Assembly: GCF_009795715.1 (NCBI RefSeq)
Contig: NZ_WTCR01000001.1
Coordinates: 310,001 to 374,000 of the forward strand
DNA length: 64,000 nt
DNA from: Labilibaculum euxinicum
GTDB lineage: Bacteria; Bacteroidota; Bacteroidia; Bacteroidales; Marinifilaceae
Direction of reading: 5' to 3'
The notes under the pieces were generated by a model. The model was given only the letters and a program-made list of their open reading frames with translations, was not told the DNA's origin and made no database searches. Positions within the stretch are counted from its first letter, which is position 1, and the number at the start of each line of letters is the position of its first letter. The translations under genes and the position numbers were made by a program. Below are positions 17,442 to 24,670 of the stretch, piece after piece.

Positions 17442-17995
17442 TTTTTTTTTTTAGATTCGAAAAATTCGATAATTTTCTTAACGATAATTTCCGGTTCTTC
17501 CATTCTTCCCTTTCCGTAAAGTCCACTAGCCAACTCACCACTCGAAGGTTCTATAAACAAATCGCCGTAGGATCTTAAAATTTCCATATTTCGCAATGTG
17601 GCAGGATGCTTAAACATATCCAAATCCATTGCAGGTGTATGAATAACCGGACACTTGGCTGACAGATAAGTTGTTAAAAGCAAATTATCACAAATACCAT
17701 TCGCCATTTTAGCCATTGTATTGGCCGTAGTTGGTGCAACAATCAATAAATCTGCCCAAATACCTAGATCTACATGACTATTCCATGATCCATCATCATG
17801 CTTAAAGAAATCTGATAATACGGTATTTTTGGATAAGGTGGCCATGGTTACAGGAGAAATAAACTCCTTTGCATAGGTAGTCATGATCACTTTTACATTG
17901 GCTCCTTCTTTCACCAATAAACGCACTAAAGAAGCCGCTTTATAAGCAGCAATACTTGCGGTAACTCCAAGAATAATGTTTTTATCTTTTAACAT
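17438..17995 (-). CDS. coaC: Phosphopantothenoylcysteine decarboxylase part of CoaBC
   Basis: The N-terminal FMN-dependent decarboxylase half. Visible are the start MLKDKNIILGVTASIAAYKA, the SHVDLG catalytic-His region, the APTTANTMAKMANGICDNLL segment, PAMDLDM (the usual PAMN-type substrate clamp) and SGLYGKGRM. The frame ends ESKKKN-stop on an A11 run. In nearly all bacteria this domain continues directly into CoaB, which follows here in the -1 frame. Confidence 0.93.
   Translation of the reverse strand: MLKDKNIILGVTASIAAYKAASLVRLLVKEGANVKVIMTTYAKEFISPVTMATLSKNTVLSDFFKHDDGSWNSHVDLGIWADLLIVAPTTANTMAKMANGICDNLLLTTYLSAKCPVIHTPAMDLDMFKHPATLRNMEILRSYGDLFIEPSSGELASGLYGKGRMEEPEIIVKKIIEFFESKKKN
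17441..17452 (-). other. A11C tract containing an A-AAA-AAC slippery heptamer at the coaC/coaB junction
   Basis: On the minus strand the coaC frame reads TCT AAA AAA AAA AAC TAA. The last seven bases before the stop, phased A AAA AAC, are a canonical -1 frameshift heptamer. A -1 shift gives CTA AGC AAT AAG AAG, the exact frame of CoaB. An A11 run is also long enough for RNA polymerase slippage. The sequence alone cannot separate these from a sequencing error. Confidence 0.6.
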
Positions 17996-18012
17996 AAATC
18001 AGACTTAAAAAT

Positions 18013-18042
18013 AAAAAGTTCCCTTTTGCTGCAAAGGGAACT
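18013..18042 (-). terminator. Terminator or attenuator between rpoZ and coaBC
   Basis: A perfect 10-bp stem (AGTTCCCTTT / AAAGGGAACT) with a 6-nt loop, followed by T5 on the minus strand. It lies between the rpoZ stop and the coaBC start, so it may limit read-through into coaBC. Confidence 0.75.
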
Positions 18043-18059
18043 AATAAACTATTTTGTGA

Positions 18060-18395
18060 TTAATCTTCTGCTTGTACCTCTTTTGCAGGATTTCTGTAAT
18101 AGATTTCTCCATTAATAAATTCCTCAACCGCGATTAAAGATGGCTTTGGCAATCTCTCGTAATATTTAGAGATTTCAATTTGCTCGCGATTTTCAAAAAC
18201 CTCTTCCAAGTTATCTGTATAAGATGCAAACTCCTGCAACTTCTTATTCAGCTCACTTTTCAGTTCAACAGCAATCTGATTAGAACGTTTTGCCATAATC
18301 ACTACAGATTCGTAAACATTACCCACTTCTTCACTTAACTCAGTCATGTTACGGGTAATTGTAGAACTTGCTGCATTTGTTTTCTTGTAATCCAT
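18060..18395 (-). CDS. rpoZ: RNA polymerase omega subunit (Bacteroidota Rpb6/RpoZ form)
   Basis: Small RNA polymerase assembly subunit. The 111-aa protein has the Bacteroidota version of the omega fold: GNVYESVVIMAKRSNQIAVE, a lysine-rich helix, then EISKYYERLPKPSLIAVEEF. It lies between bamD and coaBC, its normal place in this phylum. It is more divergent than proteobacterial omega and is often annotated only as hypothetical. Confidence 0.88.
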   Translation of the reverse strand: MDYKKTNAASSTITRNMTELSEEVGNVYESVVIMAKRSNQIAVELKSELNKKLQEFASYTDNLEEVFENREQIEISKYYERLPKPSLIAVEEFINGEIYYRNPAKEVQAED

Positions 18396-18418
18396 ACTAT
18401 AAAAGAATTAGATCTATT

Positions 18419-19222
18419 TTAAATATTCGTATTAAACTTACTCAAGTAGGCTTCTATACCTTCAATCATTTTTTCAGCACGCTTTCGATACTTACTTTCA
18501 GGGAATTCATCAACAAAAGAAAAATATTCTTCCTTTGCGAGATTGTATCTTTCTCTTTTTTTGTCTTCAACACTTAATAAGGCCAATTCATATCGAGATT
18601 CCAACAACATAAACATTAAATCTTCCCGATAAGAAGAACCAGGGTAATCTTTCAATCCATTTTGCAAGGAAACAATTGCTGCAGGAAAATGTTCTCTGTC
18701 ATAATAGTTTCTTGCACTTAAGAATGATTTCAGCACCAGCTTATCCTGCATCTCATCAATATAATCGTTGCACTTTGGAATTCTGGTAGAATTCGGATAG
18801 CGGTTAATGTATAATTGAAAAGCATCAATCGCATCTTTTGTTGATGTCTGATCCAATCTTGGTTTTGGTGACTCCAAATAGTAGCAATATGCACTCATAT
18901 ACAAACTCTCTTCTGAGTATGGACTATCCGGAAATGTTTTCAAGAAATTCCTGAAGAAATATCCAGCAGAAATATAATCTCCCGAACCATAAGAACAGTA
19001 AGAAATATAGTAGCTGATTGTTTCCGCTTTGCTTGTTCCCCGATAAATTGGCAATAACTCCTCAAAAAGAGTTGCAGCTTTTACATATTCCTCTGCATTA
19101 TAGTATTCAACAGCCTTCTTATATTTCAAAGGATTATCGTTACTCTTTAGCAATTTCTGGTAATCGCTGCATCCACCTAAAATAAAGGCGAACAGTAAAA
19201 AAACATAAACAATTTTTCTCAT
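18419..19222 (-). CDS. bamD: Outer-membrane protein assembly factor BamD
   Basis: Lipoprotein of the BAM complex that inserts beta-barrels. The signal peptide has the lipobox FILGGC, followed by TPR-like repeats such as YYNAEEYVKAATLFEELLP and YGSGDYISAGYFFRNFLKTF. The frame begins at 19249, but MRKIVYVFLLFAFILGGC at 19222 gives a proper signal peptide. It heads the bamD-rpoZ-coaBC-porD-recN series; the bamD-rpoZ gap is only 23 bp. Confidence 0.92.
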   Translation of the reverse strand: MRKIVYVFLLFAFILGGCSDYQKLLKSNDNPLKYKKAVEYYNAEEYVKAATLFEELLPIYRGTSKAETISYYISYCSYGSGDYISAGYFFRNFLKTFPDSPYSEESLYMSAYCYYLESPKPRLDQTSTKDAIDAFQLYINRYPNSTRIPKCNDYIDEMQDKLVLKSFLSARNYYDREHFPAAIVSLQNGLKDYPGSSYREDLMFMLLESRYELALLSVEDKKRERYNLAKEEYFSFVDEFPESKYRKRAEKMIEGIEAYLSKFNTNI

Positions 19223-19321
19223 AGGTATAGCTACTCTATTTTTTTGCATTTTGCAAAGATATAGTTTTCAAGCGAAAAATAGGATACTTTCCACTCATAT
19301 TATACAATTCTTTATAATTTA

Positions 19322-19351
19322 TTGCTAAAATTCCAAAAAACATTACTTTTG
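19322..19351 (+). promoter_or_regulatory. Bacteroidota-type promoter of the alpha-oxoamine synthase gene
   Basis: TTG (19322-19324), 19 bp, then TACTTTTG (19344-19351), matching the TTG-N19-TAnnTTTG consensus. It lies about 40 bp before the GTG start. Confidence 0.7.
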
Positions 19352-19389
19352 CACAGTTGCAATTAAAACATTTCAAAAAAGCATAGACT

Positions 19390-20640
19390 GTGGATATATT
19401 TGACAAAGTTACATCAAAAAGAGGAAATCTAGGGCAATACGCTAAGCAAGCTCATGGATATTTTGCATTTCCTAAATTGGAAGGTGAAATAGGATCAAGA
19501 ATGAAATTTCGTGGGAAAGAAGTTTTGACATGGAGTTTGAATAACTATATCGGATTAGCAAATCACCCTGAAGTAAGAAAAGAAGATGCTGAAGCTGCTG
19601 CAAGATGGGGATTAGCCTATCCAATGGGAGCTCGTATGATGTCCGGACAAACAAGCCGTCATGAAGAGCTGGAAGCTCAACTGGCTGATTTTGTTGGAAA
19701 ACCAGATGCATTCCTTCTGAACTTTGGATATCAAGGTATGGTTTCTATTATTGATGCAATGGTTGGTCGTCATGATGTGATTGTTTATGATTCTGAATCA
19801 CATGCATGTATCATGGATGGATTGAGACTTCACGTTGGAAAACGCTTCGTTTATCCTCATAACGATATGGATAATCTTCGTAAAGAATTAGACAGAGCTA
19901 CCAAATGGACTGAAAAAACCGGTGGTGGAATTCTTGTAATTACTGAAGGTGTATTCGGAATGGCTGGTGACCTTGGTAAATTGGATGAAATTTGTGCTCT
20001 TAAGGATGATTTCAATTTCCGTTTACTTGTTGACGATGCTCATGGTTTTGGTGTAATGGGAAAAACCGGCGCTGGTACTATTGAGCATTTTGGTGTTGAA
20101 GACAAAGTAGATTTGCATTTCAGTACTTTCGCAAAAGCAATGGCTGGTATTGGTGCTTTTATCGCCTGCAGCGAAGAAGTTGGTACTTACCTTAGATACA
20201 CAATGAGATCTCAGATTTTTGCAAAATCATTGCCAATGCCTATCGTAGAAGGATCTATTAAACGTTTGGAGTTACTTAAAAACTCTCCTGAATTGCGTGA
20301 GAAACTTTGGAACGTAACCAATGCTCTGCAAACTGGTTTAACTAAAGCCGGATTAAACATTGGCGTAACAGAATCTCCTGTAACACCAGTTTATTTATCT
20401 GGTAGTGTGGCTGAAGGAACTCAGGTAACTATGGATTTAAGAGAGAATTACAATATTTTCTGTTCTATCGTTGTTTACCCTGTAATTCCTAAAGGACAAT
20501 TACTGCTTAGATTGATTCCTACTGCAATACACACTATAGAAGATGTTGAGTACACTGTTAATGCATTTAAAGAGGTTGCTAAAAAATTGAAAGATGGTAA
20601 ATACAGCAATGAGAAATTTGCTGATATTTTTAATCAATAG
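19390..20640 (+). CDS. PLP-dependent alpha-oxoamine synthase (serine palmitoyltransferase / cysteate acyltransferase type)
   Basis: Decarboxylative condensation of an amino acid with an acyl thioester. Fold-type I features are visible: SHACIMDG (His stacking on PLP), DDAHGFGVMG, and the PLP lysine Lys249 in TFAKAMAGIG. The length of 416 aa and the N-terminus DIFDKVTSKRGNLGQYAKQA match a Bacteroidota clade linked to sphingolipid or sulfonolipid (capnine) synthesis, rather than biotin or threonine catabolism. Serine versus cysteate as substrate cannot be decided by eye. The start is GTG, 39 bp after a strong promoter. Confidence 0.82.
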   Translation: MDIFDKVTSKRGNLGQYAKQAHGYFAFPKLEGEIGSRMKFRGKEVLTWSLNNYIGLANHPEVRKEDAEAAARWGLAYPMGARMMSGQTSRHEELEAQLADFVGKPDAFLLNFGYQGMVSIIDAMVGRHDVIVYDSESHACIMDGLRLHVGKRFVYPHNDMDNLRKELDRATKWTEKTGGGILVITEGVFGMAGDLGKLDEICALKDDFNFRLLVDDAHGFGVMGKTGAGTIEHFGVEDKVDLHFSTFAKAMAGIGAFIACSEEVGTYLRYTMRSQIFAKSLPMPIVEGSIKRLELLKNSPELREKLWNVTNALQTGLTKAGLNIGVTESPVTPVYLSGSVAEGTQVTMDLRENYNIFCSIVVYPVIPKGQLLLRLIPTAIHTIEDVEYTVNAFKEVAKKLKDGKYSNEKFADIFNQ

Positions 20641-20661
20641 CATTCTAAACAATACAATATA

Positions 20662-20692
20662 AACGACATTCTTTCGAATGTCGTTTTTTTTT
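20662..20692 (+). terminator. Terminator of the alpha-oxoamine synthase gene
   Basis: AACGACATTC pairs with GAATGTCGTT over a 4-nt loop, followed by T9. Confidence 0.88.
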
Positions 20693-20694
20693 GC

Positions 20695-20730
20695 AAAAAA
20701 AATTACCCGACTAACAAGTAATCGGGTAAT
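20695..20730 (-). terminator. trxB terminator
   Basis: ATTACCCGA (20702-20710) pairs with TCGGGTAAT (20722-20730); on the minus strand a T7-8 run follows. It is back to back with the preceding plus-strand terminator. Confidence 0.82.
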
Positions 20731-20752
20731 CTATATCTAACAAAATTTGCAT

Positions 20753-21745
20753 TTATTCTCTTTCAGAAAGAAATCTCTCAGCATCCATAGCTGCCATACA
20801 TCCTGAACCTGCTGAAGTAATTGCCTGACGGTAGTGAGGATCTTTTAAATCTCCTGCTGCAAACACTCCGGGAACATTTGTTTTGGTCGAATCCGGCTCT
20901 GTCAATACATATCCTTGCTCATCAGTTTTTAAATACTTACTAAATATCTTCGAATTAGGTGTGTGCCCGATTGCGACAAAATAACCATCTATTTTGATGT
21001 CCACTTCTGTCTCATCGGCCTCTCCCATTCGCTTTATCAACTTAGCCCCCTGCACTACACCGTCGCCATAAAGCTCTTTGGTATTGTGCTCATAAAGCAC
21101 TTCAATATTTTCTGTTCGGGCAACACGATCCTGCATAGCCTTAGAAGCTCTTAAATAATCTTTACGTACAATCAAATATACTTTCTTACACAAACCAGCC
21201 AGATAAGTTGCTTCTTCTGCTGCTGTATCGCCACCTCCAACTACTGCAACATCCAATCCACGGTAAAAGAAACCATCGCAGGTTGCACAAGCTGAAACTC
21301 CCGAGCCCATATATTTTTCTTCGGTTGGAAAACCCAAATATTTAGCGGTAGCACCTGTTGCCAAAATAACAGTCTCTGCCATAATAATTTTCTTCCCATC
21401 AACAATTATCTTGTGAGGATAAGAAGAAAAATCTACTTCCGTTACCAGTCCCCAACGACAATCTGTGCCAAATCTTTCCGCTTGTTTTTTTAAATCAGCC
21501 ATCATAACCGGGCCGGTAACTCCATCTGCATATCCGGGGAAATTGTCTACCTCTGTTGTTGTTGTCAATTGTCCTCCGGGTTGCAAACCTTCAATTAAAA
21601 CAGGATTCAAATTTGCTCTTGCGGCGTAAATTGCTGCAGTATATCCGGCAGGACCAGATCCAACAATCAGACATTTTACATTTTCCATATCCCCTTCAGG
21701 TGTAGAAGGATTGGTATCCTTCAGATTCATTGACTTAAATTCCAT
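20753..21745 (-). CDS. trxB: Thioredoxin reductase
   Basis: NADPH:thioredoxin oxidoreductase. It has an FAD-binding GSGPAGYTAAIYAARA motif, the redox-active CATC pair (Cys153/Cys156), an NADPH-binding GGGDTAAEEA motif, and the C-terminal FAD motif GVFAAGDL. The 330-aa frame has about 19 residues before the usual MENVKCLIVGSG start, so translation may begin at Met20 (21688). Confidence 0.96.
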   Translation of the reverse strand: MEFKSMNLKDTNPSTPEGDMENVKCLIVGSGPAGYTAAIYAARANLNPVLIEGLQPGGQLTTTTEVDNFPGYADGVTGPVMMADLKKQAERFGTDCRWGLVTEVDFSSYPHKIIVDGKKIIMAETVILATGATAKYLGFPTEEKYMGSGVSACATCDGFFYRGLDVAVVGGGDTAAEEATYLAGLCKKVYLIVRKDYLRASKAMQDRVARTENIEVLYEHNTKELYGDGVVQGAKLIKRMGEADETEVDIKIDGYFVAIGHTPNSKIFSKYLKTDEQGYVLTEPDSTKTNVPGVFAAGDLKDPHYRQAITSAGSGCMAAMDAERFLSERE

Positions 21746-21882
21746 ATATATTAATTATTCTGTTTCTAAATAAGTTTTCGAGTAGCAAATCTACAAAATA
21801 TCTAGATAACTACAAGTGTGTTTATTCATAGAAAAAGTAGATGTTCATATCAATTAACTCGAATCTTTCAGCTGTTTTCATT

Positions 21883-21912
21883 TTGACAATTCTTAGACAT
21901 AAACTATATTTG
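21883..21912 (+). promoter_or_regulatory. tRNA-Pro promoter
   Basis: TTG (21883-21885), exactly 19 bp, then TATATTTG (21905-21912); it ends 13 bp before the tRNA. Confidence 0.75.
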
Positions 21913-21925
21913 TTGCCAACAATAT

Positions 21926-22001
21926 CGGGGCGTAGCTCAGCCAGGTTTAGAGTACGCGTCTGGGGGGCGCGGGGTCGGAAGTTCGAATCTTCTCGCCCCG
22001 A
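21926..22001 (+). tRNA. tRNA-Pro (GGG)
   Basis: A cloverleaf can be drawn by eye. Acceptor CGGGGCG/CGCCCCG, D-stem GCTC/GAGT with GG in the loop, anticodon stem CGCGT/GCGCG with loop CTGGGGG (anticodon GGG, U33 and G37 present), T-arm GGAAG-TTCGAAT-CTTCT, discriminator A. The 3' CCA is not encoded. It is transcribed divergently from trxB and followed by its own terminator and an integrase remnant. Confidence 0.92.
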
Positions 22002-22024
22002 CAATGTAAGATTAATGACTATCA

Positions 22025-22057
22025 AGCGGTTACAACTACAGTAGCCGCTTTTTTTTT
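22025..22057 (+). terminator. tRNA-Pro terminator
   Basis: AGCGGTTAC pairs with GTAGCCGCT (one G-U) over a 7-nt loop, followed by T9. Confidence 0.85.
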
Positions 22058-22141
22058 CGCCTTATTTTCTCATGGATATTGCGATTTAAGATGCTTTTTG
22101 TAGCTTTAAAAGTATAAAAACGTGCAAAAAACGTGCAAATT

Positions 22142-22210
22142 ATGGTAGCGATAAATCTCAACTTAGACACCCGAAAAGCCAAGAAAGACGGAACATTTCC
22201 GATAAAATAA
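22142..22210 (+). pseudogene. N-terminal remnant of a tyrosine recombinase (integrase)
   Basis: A 22-codon frame, MVAINLNLDTRKAKKDGTFP followed by IK and a stop. It looks like the first residues of the arm-binding domain of Bacteroidota phage/ICE integrases, then breaks off. It is preceded by two copies of CGTGCAAA (22121-22128, 22132-22139), and lies 141 bp beyond a tRNA gene, the standard location of such integrases. I read it as the scar of an excised or decayed element at tRNA-Pro. The identification rests on a short match recognised by eye. Confidence 0.6.
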
Positions 22211-22228
22211 TTCTTTTTTATCAAAAGC

Positions 22229-22328
22229 GGCACAAATTGCTCCGAAATACCTCCAAGCTAAAGTGGCACAAGTTAGACCGAAATCTGTGGCACACTTTGC
22301 TCCGATATATCTGGCACAAGTTCGAGCG
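22229..22328 (+). repeat. Four imperfect direct repeats (GGCACAA-type)
   Basis: Units begin at 22229, 22265, 22289 and 22313, each close to GGCACAAGTTNGACCGAAAT. The last three are spaced exactly 24 bp and the first 36 bp. They begin 18 bp after the broken integrase frame. Multiple short terminal repeats of this type occur at ends of IS21-family elements, so this may be a relic transposon end. The rest of 22329-22570 has no gene that I can see. Confidence 0.55.
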
Positions 22329-22573
22329 TTTTATCCATTAAACAAGCCGAAAAGGTTGTGTGAGGCTTTTTTACAATCTGGATGGTAACGACAGAACAGC
22401 TTTGCTTTTATACCGAACTCAATCTTATTAATTTATTTTATAACCATCCAACTTTTAGGGGTCACTTCAAATTGGATTGCCTGAGGTACGAAGTCTAGCC
22501 GTATAGTTCAACGAAAAACCTGACCCGAAGGGAACCCCCCCAAATAATTAACAATTGGGAATGAAATGAGTAG

Positions 22574-22593
22574 GGTCATGCCATGGCGTGACC
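22574..22593. repeat. Short inverted repeat in the scar region
   Basis: GGTCATGCC and GGCGTGACC form a near-perfect palindrome with G-U pairing. It is directly adjacent to the ftcD terminator, and its function is unclear. Confidence 0.45.
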
Positions 22594-22594
22594 T

Positions 22595-22624
22595 AAAAAA
22601 AAGGGACACGCCGTAACGTATCCC
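22595..22624 (-). terminator. ftcD terminator
   Basis: On the minus strand GGGATACG-TTACGG-CGTGTCCC is followed by T8; it lies 22 bp beyond the ftcD stop. Confidence 0.82.
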
Positions 22625-22645
22625 CCAATATGATGATGTAGTGTA

Positions 22646-24337
22646 TTAAATTTTAGCGTTTACCATAGCTACAATCTCGTTCTCGAGAGCAATGGCTTTA
22701 TCAACAATTGCCTGTCCTTTAGCGATGATATCGGCAGCCCAGGCTTTGTCCTGTAAATCAGCTGCATTAATTTTCACATTCATAAAAGCACCTAACACAC
22801 CCGAACGAGCCACTAATGCGCCAACACCCGCATCGGTCACCGAATTAGGATTACCGATTTCAGCCATTGCTTTGGCAACATCCATCGATCCCAAACAAAG
22901 CTCCATGGTTTGGAACGGAACCATGGTAGCAAATTTAGTGGCTTCTTCCATTGCCTCGGCACGGGCAGTTTTCTCAGCATCGGTTCCCTTTGGCAAACGA
23001 ATGGCATCCATAATTTTGTTGAAGGCGTTGGTGTCCTCATCAACCAAATGAACCAGCTTGCTGTGGTAGTATTTGCCTTGCTCAGCCCAATCGGAGAACT
23101 CTTCCCAACGATCATCCCATCCCGGCTTGTGAGCCGACAGGTTAGCCACCATTGAACCCAAAGCGGCACCCATAGCTCCCATGTATGCAGAAATTGATCC
23201 GCCGCCCGGAGCCATCGATTCGGAAGCTGTTTCGTTTACAAAATCGGTTAAACTTAAGTCAACCAATTTCTTCTGATCTTTGTCTTCGAGGATGTACTCG
23301 ATAATTTTTTTGTCGGCATCGAATGGGTACAACTCATCCAATCCTAAAGATTTAACTGCGATTTTAATGATTTCGCGGTCGGCAATACCAGTTGAGCGTT
23401 CCTGCATGCGAAGGTAATGTTTACCGGCATCCAACATGGCTTTTAAGGGCACAACACCAACCAACTCCGATCCGGTAACACGAATACCACGAGCCTGAGC
23501 CTTGGCACAAACCTCGTCGAATGCTTTGTGAATAGAGGTTACCGTAAGGTCGGTCATGTTCATGGAAATCTGAGCAACACCAAATTCTTCAATAAACCAT
23601 CCGATTGCCTTGGTCGCTTTTAAAGTTCCTGGAATCATTACCGGATTTCCTTTTTCATCGGTCACTATTTTTCCCGTTGCCGGATTTCCTTCGCGCAAGG
23701 TACGTCCACGCTCGCGAACATCGAATGCGATGGCATTGGCACGACGGGTTGAGGTGGTATTTAAGTTGAAATTGTAAGCAATTAGAAAATTACGCGCTCC
23801 AACAGCAGTTACTCCGCTTTTTGCAACTGCAGGTGTAAATTCGGCAGGTCCGAAATCGGGTTTCCACTGCTCGGTGCCAATTCTGTCTTTAACCGCTTCG
23901 TACTCGCCTGCACGGCAAACTGCTAAATTTTTACGTTCTGGTGTGCGTGCTGCACTTTCGTAGCAATAAACAGGAACACCTGCTTCTTCGCCAATGCGTT
24001 TTGCCAACTTGTGTGCGTACTCAACAGTCTCTTCCATACTGATGTTGGCAACTGGTACCAAGGGACAAACATCGGTAGCTCCAAAACGAGGATGAGCACC
24101 CGAGTGCTTACTCATATCGATTAACTCGGCTGCTTTTTTTACAGCCCGAAAGGCTGCTTCGCAAACCTCATCGGGCGTACCCACCATAGTTACTACGGTA
24201 CGGTTGGTTGCTTTCCCAGGATCAACGTCGATTAAACGTACGCCTTCAACAGATTCAATTTCGTTGGTAATCTGCTTAATGATATTCATGTCGTTCCCTT
24301 CAGAAAAATTAGGAACACATTCGATTAGTTTTTTCAT
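22646..24337 (-). CDS. ftcD: Bifunctional glutamate formimidoyltransferase / formimidoyl-THF cyclodeaminase
   Basis: Late steps of histidine degradation: moves the formimino group of formiminoglutamate to tetrahydrofolate, then releases ammonia to give methenyl-THF. The N-terminal formiminotransferase part (about 1-300) starts KKLIECVPNFSEGND and has HSGAHPRFGATDVCP. After a linker, the cyclodeaminase part (about 345-560) has the APGGGSISAYMGAMGAALGSM loop. The 563-aa fusion resembles the eukaryotic-type FTCD; many bacteria keep the two separate. hutI lies upstream on the same strand; hutH and hutU are not in the window. Confidence 0.96.
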   Translation of the reverse strand: MKKLIECVPNFSEGNDMNIIKQITNEIESVEGVRLIDVDPGKATNRTVVTMVGTPDEVCEAAFRAVKKAAELIDMSKHSGAHPRFGATDVCPLVPVANISMEETVEYAHKLAKRIGEEAGVPVYCYESAARTPERKNLAVCRAGEYEAVKDRIGTEQWKPDFGPAEFTPAVAKSGVTAVGARNFLIAYNFNLNTTSTRRANAIAFDVRERGRTLREGNPATGKIVTDEKGNPVMIPGTLKATKAIGWFIEEFGVAQISMNMTDLTVTSIHKAFDEVCAKAQARGIRVTGSELVGVVPLKAMLDAGKHYLRMQERSTGIADREIIKIAVKSLGLDELYPFDADKKIIEYILEDKDQKKLVDLSLTDFVNETASESMAPGGGSISAYMGAMGAALGSMVANLSAHKPGWDDRWEEFSDWAEQGKYYHSKLVHLVDEDTNAFNKIMDAIRLPKGTDAEKTARAEAMEEATKFATMVPFQTMELCLGSMDVAKAMAEIGNPNSVTDAGVGALVARSGVLGAFMNVKINAADLQDKAWAADIIAKGQAIVDKAIALENEIVAMVNAKI

Positions 24338-24345
24338 TGTTGTGA

Positions 24346-24668
24346 TAGATATTAGACATGAGATGTGATAAATAAGATGTGAGAAACGAGAAAACTCAAT
24401 TCTTCCCCAACAAGCTCCTTAATCATAACTCTCTGTCTGGTTGTTACTGTTCGTTGTTTTTAATATTTTATTCTTGTCACCTCATCCCCCAACCCCTTCT
24501 CCTAAAGACGAAGGGGGGCTTCTCTTCATTTTTGTATTAGAGCCGGTTTGTTGCTCTGTTCCCTCTCCTTCAGGAGAGGCTTAGGGTGAGGTGTTTATAT
24601 TTAAATCTGTTATATAAAAATTGAGATATTTTCTCTCTCATATCTCCAATCTCATTTCTCACATCTAT
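24346..24668. repeat. Nested inverted repeats filling the hutI-ftcD gap
   Basis: This gap of about 330 bp holds no gene. Its outer arms AGATGTGAGAAACGAG (about 24375-24390) and CTCATTTCTCACATCT (24651-24666) are complementary except for one base. Inside them, CACCTCATCCCCCAACCCC... (from 24478) and ...AGGCTTAGGGTGAGGTG (to 24593) form a second imperfect palindrome of about 115 bp. A nested structure of this sort suggests a REP/MITE-like element or a processed RNA structure between hutI and ftcD. Confidence 0.6.
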
Positions 24669-24670
24669 TT

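Noticed and set aside
22229-22328. Short CRISPR-like array
   Set aside because: The units differ from one another, and spacing is only 24 bp between starts, leaving almost no spacers; no cas genes are nearby.
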